From the NCBI RefSeq assembly GCF_018812025.1, contig NC_063061.1:32064509-32128508 (forward strand): a stretch of 64,000 nt of DNA, written 5' to 3'. The translations under genes and the position numbers were made by a program. Each line of letters begins with the position of its first letter. The first letter of the stretch is position 1. Origin of the DNA: Megalobrama amblycephala. Lineage: Eukaryota > Chordata > Actinopteri > Cypriniformes > Xenocyprididae. Positions 43,331 through 54,990 of the stretch are shown here, one piece after another. The notes under the pieces are model-generated. The model saw nothing but the letters and a program-made list of their open reading frames with translations. It had not been told where the DNA came from and ran no database searches.

Positions 43331-45331
43331 CCTGTTATGCAGTGACCTTTACTGTGTCAATGATTTATTTACTCATAATATTTATAAAATGAGTCACATA
43401 TTTTTAAGAAATGGCTTAAATTGTATATTTAGGTCTTCTTTATCACTTAAACAGAGATAATAGATTTTTTTAAAACTATTTTGTATTTTACACACCTTTT
43501 TATTGATGTATGCATTCAATTTTATCATGTCCTCAGTGCAAAGTAATCAACTTTCAGAAGAAATATAAACCATGAAATAATAAAAACCTCAAAATATTTT
43601 TAAATTATGTTATAGACTAGGCTAAACTGCCTCTAATCATACATATCATGTGAAATATATAGTTTTTTTTTTTTTTCTTCAATTACCGTGTCCCTGAAGT
43701 CATCTTCCACCCTGTTAGGATGTACCTTCTCGCCTTCCAAAACTGACTGCAATAACTTTTTTTTAGTTTTTGAAATGTTATCCTACTTGTCCCACCCTTA
43801 AAGTTCCACCCTGTTAGGCTACATTATGGAGATTTTTTAAAAACAAATCTGACATAGTTATAAAAGTTCTGTTTATCTGTAGAAGGTTAGCTAGCTTAAT
43901 GTTGATCACCCGGTTAGATTGATGACCTAACAGGGTGGCATGTGAAGCTAACAGGGTGGAAATTCTAATAGAATAAATAGTATTAAATATATATAGCAAA
44001 TTCTGTACATATGTGTATGTTATATAAATTATTTATTTCTTAAAATTTTAACATTCAAATTGTAATAATAATATAAAGATACTGAATAATGAAAATAAAC
44101 TGCACAGTTCTTTATAGAACCTTATAAAAAGGGGCTCTATTCAGCACCAAAAAGGATTCTACTATTGTTACAAGCCAAAGGCCCTAATTTGGTACTGTTT
44201 AGAACAATTTTTCTAAACTTAAAAGTTATTTTTCAAGTCTAATAAATGTTTAAATTGATCACAGTTATACTGTAATGTGAATGTATATAATGTAAAAAAT
44301 ATAGATTTCATTATTTTCATAGAAACATCAGTACCAGTATTAGTATAAGTGACACTGGCCTTCATTTAAAAAAAAAAAAAAAAAAAAGCAATTAAACAAG
44401 TATTTAAAATATACTGTTGTTATTCAAAAATGGGCATTCTCTAGCCATCTGAGCAGAGAATTGTTTTGCCACCATGATTGATTGTGATAAGAAACCACAA
44501 AGCTATTTTTTGTATCCCTCTCCCAAAGGAAATCGGGATCATTTTATTTTATTTTATTGTTTTGAAACAATATTATATAGGTGCAGTTGCACACATTAAA
44601 GATGGCTAACCATGCAGGACATTGACGGAAAGCTCATCCACTTTTAAAACCTGTTAACACTGGTGTTCCACCCTGTTATGCTCCTTTCCACCCTGTTAGT
44701 GTTACAATAGGACCAGGCCGGAGACAGAAGATAGATAAAACAGGTTTGTTTATCAAACACAAGCAGAGGATATGCAGACAGGTGAGTAGCAGATGCACGG
44801 TGATGAACGAGTGATATAGAGAATGACACAGTCCTTTGTTGTTGCAGAGTGACAATGGAGAATGATACTTGCTGAATGGAGCTGATGACTTCAGACAACA
44901 CTTCACGCCAGACGGGAATCGTGGGAAGGAGCATAGGAAACCCGGAGAACAGGTAAGTAGTCAGAGGAGTCCTTGAGGTAAGCATACAGGTAAGTCCTTA
45001 GATGCAAACAAGACCGGACAATGTGACTGTGTGTGAGTGTGTCTTAAATAGTGCTGGTGATGAGTGCGCTGATGAGGTGCAGGTGACGGTGATCAGTACT
45101 CAGGGGAAGGTGTGCGCTGTGATTGGAGGGTGCTGGAACCTGGTGTGTCTGTGATAGTTAGACAAGTAATTTTAAATAATAATTTGACAGCAACGTTAAA
45201 TATTTGGCATACTTTTGTCTTATTTTGTGAGGTGAGGAGCACTAACAGCATATACATGTTTTTGAGCAAAAAAAAAAAAAAAAAAATTATTTGCCATCCT
45301 ATTGGATGCTACATAGATGCAGGCTCCGCAC
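43331..45331. other. Non-coding spacer with recurring CCACCCTGTTA motif
   Basis: CCACCCTGTTA occurs at 43707, 43806, 44668 and 44688 on the plus strand, and its complement at 43928 and 43948. 44390-44640 is AT-rich with an A-tract before it. 44700-45110 contains several gtaagt-like steps but no convincing exon. An A-tract lies at 45269-45286. Confidence 0.5.
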
Positions 45332-45922
45332 ACTTTAACTACCCAGGAATCTTTGCGAAATGCCAATCAGACAACGGATGGGAGGTGATTTCGCTCAAGA
45401 GCAGTTGATGACATGGCTGTGAAGAAAACATTTAAGTGTAGGTATCATTACTGTTTTTATGACCTAGGTGTACATTTTACCAGTTGTTACCTACAGTTTA
45501 TACAAACATTATGGTCATCGACCAGTGGTTGATATCTCAAACATAATAATAGCGCGCTGAATAATACGATCACATTATGATTCATTAAATAAATAGAACC
45601 GAATGTCAGGGCTTTACTGAGTCATATGTAAACCTAGTATTTATATTTAAACCTGTAAATTCATCTGAAACTCACGCACATGTTTATTATGTGTTAAAAT
45701 TGTAATCTTAGTTCAAATGGAACATTATGTATTATTACAACTGTATACATTATTTAAATAAGCATGTATATATTGTCTAATGCCCAGGTGGCATAAGCAA
45801 AAGCAGGCTGTGTAGCTGACATGGAGATAATATTTTGCAAAAGAAAAGAAACCGGTTCTCGATGCTAAATATTATAATATTTGTATAAGATATTTGTGAT
45901 ATTTATCTAATAAAGGGACTGA

Positions 45923-46563
45923 TGAGATGACTTTTCTGTTTATTCGGCTCCGCATGGAGAGGGATAAGGCTTTCACAGGCATGAGGAACGCATCTGCTCA
46001 AGGGTTTGAGAAAGTGCGAATTGTGTTCATCACTTTTGGAATTGTATGGTATTGAACACTGTTTACACAGATTTATTTTATATCTGTTAGGGAGATTATT
46101 AAGGATATGGGACTGCAAGGCCAACTCAATCCCCAGCAAGCCACAAAAAAAAAGGAAAAAAAGGAAAACCTTAAAAGAAAATATAAGGTATTTTCAATAC
46201 ATCCCCTACAAACACAACTATGTAATTGTTACTGATTTGAGACCAAAATATACGAGTCTAAGCTGTAATATATACAGAGAATTTTTTTTCTATAAACTAT
46301 TTGTTAATATTAATATTAATATTATTACTGCTGTAGGATTTGTGCCTGCCCAAGACGGGATCTGGAACGGATGAAGGGGAGGTGACAGCAGCATCATGGC
46401 CTTTTTTTGAGGCCATGCATTCAGCCATTGGCCACAGACCAAGCGTGCGGCCTGTGGCCACCTTTTCTTCTGGTCCCAGTGCACAAATTTCCCCATCAGA
46501 TATGGCAGATAAGTGCTGTAGTTGCAGACTGCCTGCAGCCTCCCTCTACCCCTTCTTATTCAG
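45923..46563 (+). pseudogene. Harbinger Myb/SANT-like protein, broken
   Basis: Three segments read in order: DEMTFLFIRLRMERDKAFTG (from 45925), then EIIKDMGLQGQLNPQQATKK.. ENLKRKYK (46089-46187) ending at a GTATTT donor-like site, then after tgctgtag LCLPKTGSGTDEGEVTAASW.. FFEAMHSAIGHRPSVRP (46340-46470). This is the pattern of the Myb-like partner protein that helps Harbinger transposases bind DNA and enter the nucleus. Frame breaks between the first two segments (about 46020-46088) and the loss of a clean C-terminus suggest it is dead. Confidence 0.65.
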
Positions 46564-47050
46564 CATTGTAGTAAAGTGGACTGTTTTTAAAAACACGTGT
46601 ATCATGAACAGATCCTGGATAGCCAACAAAAATATTCAGAAAACGACCCGTTGAATCACAAACTGCCTGCATTTGTATGCTATAAAACTGTTTGTAATTA
46701 AAATAATCCTCATTATTGCGTCCTGGTGGCTTGATCCTGATGTGGCAGCCATCAGTTGCTCCAACAGCCTTTTGGAAAGCAGGATGCCGTGCCAGTTGTG
46801 CAAATCCATGGCCAACTTCATAAAGTTGGCCTGGGAGAGGATAGCAAATGACCCTTCCTGCTGCCACTGCATTCTTTATTTGACGGGCAATTTTATGCAC
46901 AATTCTGCACACAGTAGATTTTGGAATAGAAAATGTCCGTGATGTAACTCTGTAGGACAATGCGTGTGGAGAGGAGGAGGAGGAGGAAGGGTCTAGCGAG
47001 CCTCTGTTTTGTTTGACAACACTAAGAACGTCAACAGGAAGTTTCTCCAC
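46556..47050 (-). pseudogene. PIF/Harbinger transposase fragment
   Basis: The frame covers TFSIPKSTVCRIVHKIARQI, then ARHPAFQKAVGATDGCHIRI with the first catalytic Asp (residue 100 of the open frame), and VGYPGSVHDTRVFKNSPL with the second (140). It then runs into a stop (YYNAE), so the third acid (the Glu region) is missing. There is no ATG at the start. The first ~30 residues come from a MITE fragment (46975-47075), not from the transposase. About half of the catalytic domain remains; it is inactive. Confidence 0.8.
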
Positions 47051-47085
47051 CCAGGATCACTTAGAGGACCATTAAGTGTTTTGCA
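46975..47085. repeat. Fragment of the 29851-30728 MITE family
   Basis: Read on the minus strand, gtcctctaagtgatcctggg.. tggagaaacttcctgttgac.. aacaaaacagaggctcgcta matches the terminal and sub-terminal sequence at 29855-29925. It forms the upstream edge of the Harbinger remnant. Confidence 0.75.
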
Positions 47086-47703
47086 ATGATGTCTAATTAT
47101 ATTTTATTTCTCATAATTATATTTTATTTCTCATAATTGGTAAACTATAAATGGCTGTCATTTAAGAAGTGATTTAAATGTTTTAGAGACAGTGGCTTTG
47201 GGGGGCCGAAGCAGTCCACTGTGCAGTTGAACTAGTAATCGCAGGTGTTTGCATAAATGTAAAACGTTGGCTTGTGCTAGCTGTGGCTTGTGAGGTGTCC
47301 TCCTCACCATGAATCTCATAGTGAGCTCTTGGAGTGAGGTCATATGTGCTGAAATGACCAGATGATCCAGGAAAAATGGCCACATTTGCGTTGACATTCA
47401 TGTATAGACTTTGAGTTGAGACCTGTCAAGAAATGAATAAGACAAATAACCACTAATGTTCATCTCCAAACCTTTCTCAAGTCATATTTTTCAGTGACTA
47501 CTGAAAAATATGACTTATCCAAAAGCTAAATCTCAAAATTATGTTAGGAACAAACATACAGTTTTTAAGGGATAATCCATGGAGAGGCAGACTTCTGCCT
47601 GAAAGTCTGTACTAAATTTAGTGGTGTTAGGTTAATGTTGTCACAGAGACAAACTCCGTGATTCCCTCCTCTGACCATCGGAGGGAGCCCTCACCCGAGT
47701 ACT

Positions 47704-47750
<47 letters not shown>

Positions 47751-48406
47751 CATTTCCCATAACCCACCACCTTGGACTAATTACCTCATCAGCTGTTCCA
47801 TATCAACCCGACTATAAAAGACTTTCAAGCCTCTCAATCAATCGTGTGGCGACTGCCTTGCTTTTAGACAAATAACAAATACATTATAGCTTAACTAGCC
47901 TACAAGTTTAAAAAACAACTTAAAATTAAAATAAATTAAACGTATCATCATAATATGTGTCCAATGTTTCTCTTCCAAAAATCAAACGTCGGACCTTAAG
48001 AAAAAATAGTCAAGACACATTTGACATCAACATGCATCCATTCTTACAATCTCCACCAGAATGTCCACCTTCACAATGAACTCCGTTAAACTCTGATCAA
48101 TTCAACAGTTCTTTTCACAAAACGAAATTCATTTCAAACACTTGATAAGAGCAGTGTAGAAATGATTAACATAACAACAAAGCTAATGTTTTATATTAAA
48201 GCACAAACTGAGAAAAGAAAAACAAACCTTTAACCTTTAATTAAATTGAGTTTATGCCTACTGATTTGCAGGCTATTATCATATAAAGTGCAACCAAACA
48301 TCCTAAAATGATCTAAAAGGATTAATGCTAATAAAATACCAAGTGAAACATTTAAAGTATTTGTAGTGTTTGATCAGCATGGAGGGCCTGATTTACAAAA
48401 GCAATT
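47086..48406. other. Spacer with (AC)n microsatellite
   Basis: 47158-47400 has two overlapping open frames on the minus strand of low-complexity composition; no domain is recognised. 47640-47870 holds an AC microsatellite and ataaaagactttcaagcctc, reminiscent of a promoter/LTR edge, but with no downstream gene. The rest is AT-rich. Confidence 0.4.
47705..47748. repeat. (AC)n microsatellite
   Basis: About 22 uninterrupted AC units. Confidence 0.97.
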
Positions 48407-49053
48407 GTGAAAGAAATAGGCCAAATTAATCATGCTAGGTTCATGGGAAACGGCAGATTGCTTATTTTCGCAGCATCAGAAAACAGCGTGCAACAAAGAA
48501 ACACTAAATGGAGTCAAGATTACTTCACACATACCAGGTGCAACAGCAAAAGCAAGAGGAGTGATAACAGGAATACCAATATCAGTTTCCATTGAAGAAA
48601 TCAAGAATAGTTTGAAAGGGGGTGAGCTAATGGATACAAAAAAGGCTGACTAAAGGAAAGGAGAAAGTTGAGAGTTTGTCAATCCTGCTATATTTTAAGG
48701 CAGAAATGCCTATTAAAGTTCAGTTGGGATATGTGAACTATCCAGTGAGAGAATACATCCCTCCCCCATTAAGATGTTTTAAATGTCAAAGATTTGGACA
48801 TGTTGCGGCCCAATGCAGAGGCAAGAGTAGGTGTGCTAAATGTGGAGGGGAACATGAGTATGGTAACTGTGGGGAAAAAGTTGAATTAAAATGTTGTAAT
48901 TGTGGAGGCCAACATAGTGCAGCTTATGGGGGTTGTGAAAACCAAAAGAAAGCAAGAGAAGTTCAGAAATGTAAGATTATATATCAAGTGTCATATGCAG
49001 AGGCACTTAAGAAAGTGCATGATAATGACAGAAACAGTCAGATGCCAACCTAA
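48407..49053 (+). pseudogene. LINE ORF1 (gag-like) with three zinc knuckles, I/Nimb-like
   Basis: The upstream part (GNGRLLIFAASENS, then in another frame GVITGIPISVSIEEIKNSLKG) resembles the RNA-binding half of ORF1. The downstream part (48676-49053) is open: PPPLRCFKCQRFGHVAAQC (CX2CX4HX4C), CAKCGGEHEYGNC, CCNCGGQHSAAYGGC, then SYAEALKKV. Three knuckles in this order are typical of ORF1 proteins of I/Nimb/Jockey-type LINEs, which coat the RNA intermediate. At least two frame changes and the absence of ORF2 make it a dead fragment. Confidence 0.75.
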
Positions 49054-49384
49054 TTAATTGGAAGATTAGATGGGCGTACTCCTCCAGAAATCACGTTTAT
49101 TAACTTCACTAAAACGAAATTTGTTATAAAACACCACTCTGCCTTTTCATTTATTTAAAAAAACAAACAAAAACATATTAATAGTTTCAGGCAACGAGTG
49201 ATTGATTATCTGCAATGCCTGCATATATTTATAACAAAATGAAATATTAATCAACCCTGCCTCTTTTTGTATACATTTCAAAAATATTAAACGTAATACT
49301 ATTTGTGCATACTCTGATTATCATCACTGTAATGAAATGAAATAGGCTATAACATAAAACACAACCCTGTCTCTTTTTGTTAAA
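49054..49384. other. AT-rich spacer, nothing recognised
   Basis: No gene is seen. Short repeats of the phrase caaccctg.ctctttttgt occur near 49253 and 49364. Confidence 0.4.
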
Positions 49385-49720
49385 TGTCAGTTTTAATAAT
49401 CAATAATAGCCATAATAAAAGGTATAAGAATATACAGTAAGAAACAAAGCAAACAATTCAGTCATACGTACCAAATCAGTGCTTTAGTAGGATACAAATG
49501 TTAAATAGCCTAAATGTATAAAGTTATGAAACGTCACTCTCAGCCAGAACAGAGCAAACGGAAAATGTCAGAAGGACTCGCTGAGGTAAGGCTGCTCTCT
49601 GCTGGGTCCATGAGTGCCGAGTGCCCAGTGATCGCCTGGATCTCACAACTCTGACAACGTCAGATTAAAATTTCAGAGATGCGCTATCTTTTGTCAATAA
49701 ACCACAAATTTGAGCTTTAA
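49385..49720. repeat. Dispersed repeat, inverted copy of 42310-42730
   Basis: Same blocks as 42310-42730 in reverse complement, with moderate divergence. Confidence 0.75.
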
Positions 49721-49819
49721 ACCAGAACAATCTTGCCTGAAAAACTCTTAAAACTACATACCGTGACATAATAAAAGTAATATGTTTAAATTACACGGGG
49801 TTTCTCCTTTACTATAGAG

Positions 49820-50730
49820 TACCTCAGGGATGACGTGTCTTTGTAGGCAAAACCTGGAAGCGAGTTAGCATTTTAAGACTTCCGGTTCCAAATGTTCGCA
49901 TACGACGGCACAAATCTCTTTCCCATAGCTGTGCCCTTTGTTTGCAAGTAAAAGGCCCCCTCAAATTCAAAGTCATTTTTTGTGAGGCTGATCTCCAGAA
50001 GCTGTAGTATGGCTTTATCAGGCCTGGAGGCATCCGGTTATTTCTCCAAACAGTCTCAATATTTGTTTAGAGACTATCTACGTCTAGTTAAAATAAAAAA
50101 GCCTCAGACGGCACCCGTAATTGCTTCACTTTTTTTAGAAAATCATATGTGTCCTTAACATAACTAAAATGTTTGGTGGACAGGGGGTTTAAATAAAAAT
50201 CAATAAATTCTGCCACCTGATAACTTTCGCTCCTGCAATCTGAGACTATGGGGCGACCTGGGGGCATAGACGGAGTCGGCCATTTGTCCCTGGGCTTGTG
50301 GACTTTGGGCAGCAAATAAAATCTCCTTGGCCTTGGATTGGGTTCCCCCACCAGATACCTGACCTGTCGTTGGCAAATAAAACCCCCCTGAACTAAATCC
50401 AGCACTATCTCCTATATCTCCGAAATAGTATCTTGAAAGATGGGGCCCTGCAACTTTGAATAAAAATTAATGTCTCCCAACTGTCTTAGGCCCTCCTGGA
50501 CATAGTCTGTCCTGTCCATAATTACTACGCGACAGCTCGCCTAAGGCCTTAATCTCCTCAGCTGACAAGTTAGGAGGTGGAGCCTGTGCCCTTTTGGCCA
50601 TCTCATTGGCGCTCTCAAAATTAAGTAAAAAAAAAAAAAAATCAAAAACCTCTCCCGGCAAGGCTTGAGGAGGGGGAACCCAATCCGACTTTGCACAAAA
50701 CGGACGTGCTTGGGATGTATCCAACGTGGG
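49820..50730 (-). pseudogene. Penelope-like reverse transcriptase, broken
   Basis: In order on the minus strand: LSAEEIKALGELSR, VIMDRTDYVQEGLRQLGD (across a frame change), RRFYLLPKVHKPRDKWPT, GRPIVSDCRSESYQVAEFID, LSTKHFSYVKDTYDFL, then in another frame LTKNDFEFEGAFYLQTKGTA and MGKRFVPSYANIW. The PKVHKP, GRPIVS and GTAMG..PSYANI boxes are the hallmarks of Penelope-like elements. Frameshifts separate the segments, and the sequence ends before the catalytic Y-D-D box. Confidence 0.8.
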
Positions 50731-51043
50731 TCCAAAAAAAACGCTCTCTTTATTCCTTTGTGAAAATCACCCAAATCGGCCAAAACGGCTGCCCTATCAA
50801 ACGGTTTAACCAAAAGAGGGAACAAAAGATAACCCCCTCTCCAACAACTGAAACTGTACCGGAGACAACTGAAAAATCTTGGATAAATTAATGACTGAAT
50901 TGTTCAAGAGAGGGCCCTGCTCTTATATTAAATTTAGATGCCCCAGCCAATGTTTTAGCATTGCTTCCGCCGTGGGCCTCGTCCAGTGGATCTTATCCGC
51001 CTCCATTTTGAATGCCTTCCATGGCAGAAGGGGAATACTGAGG

Positions 51044-51481
51044 TCAGTTCTCTTTAAAGATGTCGTTCAATGTTTTGATGTTTTCCACCACCTTAGCTGG
51101 CAAGGACTTATCATAATTAATCAAGGGGAAATTAATCACAGCATTGGGAAAAGTCTGATGCGCTGCCCCCTGCAATTGTTCCACGCTCTTGCCCAAAATA
51201 GTGGGATTCCCCTGTTCCCTGTTATTGAGGCCAAATGACAGGATCACATGCTGGGCCTCTGGCCATATCGGTGTTTTGTGTTTGATGATATGATAGGCCT
51301 GGGCCAAATTCGTACCCGTGTACGAATCAACCTCGATATTGTCATTGGCAGTGCTTGGCACCCGGCTTAGTTTGGAACTTACCATAAACAAAATCGGCCT
51401 GATTGGTTTCAGGTCAAAGTTCTTATACTTGTCTCCCCCATGCTCATGCCTCCTGTGCAGACTTTGTGCCACCGCCCACAC
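51044..51481 (-). pseudogene. SGNH-hydrolase-like segment of the retroelement
   Basis: A 145-codon open stretch reads PIRPILFMVSSKLSRVP, VDSYTGTNLAQAYHII, AQHVILSFGLNNREQGNP, AVINFPLINYDKSLP. The spacing resembles SGNH/GDSL-type folds (block I near the first strand, GxN in block III as FGLNN), but the block I Ser context is not canonical GDS. Several fish retroelements carry such a domain. The role is inferred; no ATG start is seen. Confidence 0.45.
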
Positions 51482-51926
51482 CTCTTTCTGGAGGCCAGTG
51501 ATGGGTCTGTACCACTGAGGCTTTAGGGAGTCGTTTTGGGGCTACTGAAAGATTTTTTCTTTCCTGCGGCTGAACTAGGGCCAGCTTGTTCCGCCAACTC
51601 TCCCTCTCCTAGCAAGAGCATATCCTCCTTCAGTTCTTGAGACCACGGAAAGCTCACCTCCCTAGTCTGAGGTTCTGTTCGGCCCTCCGCAGGCCCCGGG
51701 GTCCCTTGTCTGCTTGGAGTTTTCTACGCACCACAGGCTGCTCGGGGGAATCTGGAGCAGCCCGTATGCCTTGTGCCCCCTCTCCTTGCATGACCTGGAC
51801 TTTACCCCCTTTCTCCGAAATCGAGGGCAGTCCCGAACTGAGATGTACGACCCTCGCCTCCGTTGACTGACCCGGTGACACTACCGGTCTTGGATTGACC
51901 AATGCCACGTCCACCCTGTTCGGGCC

Positions 51927-52220
51927 TTACCCGGTCATTATTCTTGTGACTGCGACTGTAGCCCTATCTATCGTGGCCTCCCTGATGATCTTTAAGCTGC
52001 AACGGGCCCATCTGATTGCCACTTGACACGCATCTTTCCAAAGGGCCCGTGAAACTTCCAACAACTCTGCCCTGGTCTCCTGCAAGGCTTCTCCATAGTG
52101 ATCTTTTAGGATATCTACCCCCGTGTGCAGCCAATTTCTTGCGTTTCCGAATATTAACCACTCTGTGTTTAGATTAGGGAGTGCTGGCTGAACTCCCATT
52201 GCTATCTGGTTCGCATACAC
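51927..52220 (-). pseudogene. N-terminal ORF of the retroelement
   Basis: 97 codons, helical and acidic: ANQIAMGVQPALPNLNTEWL, GNARNWLHTGVDILKDHY, WKDACQVAIRWARCSLKIIR. It lies in the same orientation just upstream of the SGNH-like segment, so it is probably the first ORF of the same element. The intervening 51482-51926 is proline/serine-rich with no single open frame. Function unknown. Confidence 0.4.
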
Positions 52221-52260
52221 AATAATCGAGCTGGCTGCCAGTTCTGGTTGTATGTTGCCT

Positions 52261-53395
52261 GAAGTGCATACGCCTGAGGGAACCGATACATGCTCCTTAT
52301 TGCTTTTTTGAAGTCTTGATCTTCTGGCATCTCAACACTGAGCCTACAAAACAATAGACCCACCATTAGAAAGGGGACCAGATCCCATTATTACAGTAAA
52401 TTTTAAACAAGGCAATGAAAAAACTAGTACAAAACTACCACCCGCCCACAAGTACGTATATTGAGAATGGCTCAGGTATGAATTCGCATAAATGTAAGCA
52501 ATGGCTTGGTTTCACCAATATGTAATATCCAAATCAAACTGTAATATCCATGATGTCCAAAACGTCAGTGTTTTATAAATACAATATTTGTCTCTGAGAT
52601 GGAGTGTGCAGTTAAATAAAATTTATAAAAATCCTAAAGTACTGTACTTTAAATTTAGACTTAAATACAGAGTAAATGTGTAAATATGAACGTATATACT
52701 TTCACAGTAAATATTTCATTTAACATAAAAAAAATCAAGGTTAACTAATAGTTGCTAACGATATAAAACTAACATTACATAGTTTAACCATACATATTTT
52801 TGCCCAGTGTCCTGTCGTCGCCGGCAGTGCAGCATGACAAAACCCAATAGAAAGTCATAAAACTTTGAAATGCACACATAAACGTCAACTGTCAGCTGTC
52901 TGTCACACAGCCGCTAGCAATGAAACAACGCTTGCCTCTTTGTTGCCACATCTAGGATTGGGATACTTTTACACTTTTGCTGTGATTACGCTACTTTTGG
53001 GATGGTTTTGTTGCGCAGACCTGGCAACCCTCCACTCCAAAACCCCACCCCTTTCATGCACATCAAAGTGCATAGCCCCTGAATTGGGACACAGCCACAG
53101 AACACAGCAAACACACGACTACATATAGAGGGTATGCATTGCACCTCACATCACCGTGACGCCGGCTTAAGTGGCAAAAGACTGAGCGGCAGCATTGGTT
53201 TTCAGAGTGAATGCCGTGAAAAACACACAAAACACATCCAAAACAGAAAAGAGGTTTGAGATTGACTGTACAAATAGCTTTGACACAAATCCTGAGGTAT
53301 ACATTTAAAGAGTGCTGAAAGCTACAGAAAAAAATAAGAAAATGGATCACTGCAATTCACAGAAACAACTCTACTCCAGCAGAGAAACATGGATT
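52261..53395. other. Spacer, no gene recognised
   Basis: AT-rich to 52800, then mixed sequence. Short open frames on both strands lack domains. Confidence 0.45.
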
Positions 53396-53895
53396 TGCAC
53401 ATAGGTGTAATTTGTGGGTGGGACATGTCCCCACCACTTTTTGAAAGGGCCGATATTGTCCCCACCACTTTTTGAAACATCTCGCAGCATCTCGTGGATT
53501 TTATCTAAAATAAAATTAACACATCAAGTTGATTATCAATTTGTGTTAATAATAGGCGATCTGGCGCTGGGATGTGTTGTTTTTGAAATAATGTTGAGTG
53601 CTCGTTGTCGCTGTTATCAGAGGCGCAACAGTGTTCTCGGCGCTCGTGCACACTGCGCAGTCTTCACAAGGACGAGCGCTTCAATCTATCGCTGTTGCAG
53701 AGACTCTGTATTGGTTACGTTGAAATCACAAAACAAAATACACATAAACGTGTCCCTGCTCTTGATATACAATCACTGATGAACATCTTTGGTTTTAATG
53801 AGAAAAAAAAATCATGGTTGGATTAGAACCCAGAACCTCTTGCACACTAAACAAAAATGCTGCTAGTACTCCATCAGGACATTCGATACTCAAAA
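53396..53895. repeat. Dispersed repeat with a tRNA-like terminus (copy 1)
   Basis: It starts aggtgtaatttgtgggtggg.. tgtccccaccactttttgaa (the latter duplicated) and contains aaacgtgtccctgctcttga. It ends in ggattagaacccagaacctc.. tgctagtactccatcaggac, which on the minus strand looks like a tRNA T-arm (ggttctgggttctaatcc). A related copy lies inverted at 61900-62290. Possibly a SINE or composite MITE. Confidence 0.55.
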
Positions 53896-54682
53896 GCGGA
53901 TCCATGTATTTATTAACTAATGTACTCTCAAGACTAATGACATTGTATTATAGCAGATGTAAGGAAGCTTCAAAACATTCATAAAGAAAACTTGTCCTTG
54001 TGACTCAAGAGGTTTAATCCCAATTTTATGGAGTATTGTGAACACTTTTGTCGCTGCTCTGTCATAAATTCAAATCTAAATGGAAGTAAAGACATTTTGT
54101 CAGACTATTTTTGGCACATACAAAGCATTCACATCACTTCATAAATTTAGGATTGAACCACATGAATTACTTCAATGTTTATGAATGTTTTTTAAGTTTG
54201 AATGTTTAGGATGGACATTTTCAGCAAAGGGACAGAAATCTCAGGTATCTTTCAAAATATCTTCATTTCATTTGTAAATCATTATCTCTGCATTAGACAA
54301 TAGTAATCAGTGTATAAAAGCAGCAATAATTGCTTTGTTCTTGATTTTATTAGCAAATCTGTATGATTGTTTTTATACTTACATTATTAATGATCAAATT
54401 ATCATTTTTAAATTATTACATTATTTATAAACCATTTTATTTAGTTGTCATTAGTGGTTTATAAAGATCATCTAGAAAGTCTAAATGTCCATTTATACAT
54501 ATTTAAAGTTTATTAATCACTGAGTTACACTTTCTAAATGATCTTATGAACTACTGACAACTCCTAAATAAGTGGTCTGTTAATAATATAATACTTATAA
54601 TATAATACTTAAATTAATAATATAATACTTACTTATATAATAATATAATTCTACTTTAAATTGACCAGTTTCTAATGCTTGA
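53896..54682. other. AT-rich spacer, nothing recognised
   Basis: 54580-54640 has short TAATATAATACTTA repeats. No gene is seen. Confidence 0.5.
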
Positions 54683-54990
54683 AGGGATAGTTCACCCAAA
54701 AATGAAAATTTGATGTTTATCTGCTTACCCCCAGCACATCCAAGATGTAGGTGACTTTGTTTCTTCAGTAGAACACAATTGATGATTTTTAACTCCAAAC
54801 GCTGCCGTCTGTCAGTCAAATAATGCGAGTGAATGAAAACTCTCACAATAAGAGTCGAAAAAACATGCTTAGACAAATCCAAATTAAACCCTGTGGCTCA
54901 CGACGACACATTTGTGTCGTAAGACACCAAACGATCGGTTTGTGCGAGAAACTGAACAGATTTTATATTTACCTTTAAAACACCACTATG
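54683..54990. mobile_element. Truncated MITE of the gggatagttcacc family
   Basis: It begins gaagggatagttcacccaaa and continues with cacatccaagatgtaggtga.. aatgcgagtgaatgaaaac. The opposite terminal repeat is not found nearby, so it is truncated. Confidence 0.6.

Larger units (their letters stand above)
45332..47075. mobile_element. PIF/Harbinger DNA transposon, degraded, with two genes
   Basis: A Myb/SANT-like gene on the plus strand and a Harbinger transposase on the minus strand converge, the usual two-gene layout of vertebrate Harbinger elements. The left part (45332-45872) is shared with the deletion derivative at 18888-19804. Neither terminal inverted repeat is present here: the left edge begins just inside the family end, and the right edge is replaced by a fragment of the MITE family at 29851-30728. 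Confidence 0.75.
49815..52260 (-). mobile_element. Penelope-like retroelement, truncated
   Basis: On the minus strand an N-terminal ORF region (52220-51480), an SGNH-like segment (51481-51044) and a Penelope-type reverse transcriptase (about 50730-49820) follow one another. Homology stops near 49820, before the expected rest of the palm domain and any GIY-YIG endonuclease. Several frameshifts are present. Confidence 0.7.

Noticed and set aside
47158..47401. Two overlapping minus-strand frames near the Harbinger gene
   Set aside because: I considered a transposase N-terminal exon. The composition is low-complexity and the intervening MITE fragment breaks continuity, so no claim is made.
51637..51914. 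Pro/Ser-rich open frames on both strands
   Set aside because: Probably the linker of the Penelope-like element; neither frame shows a recognisable domain.
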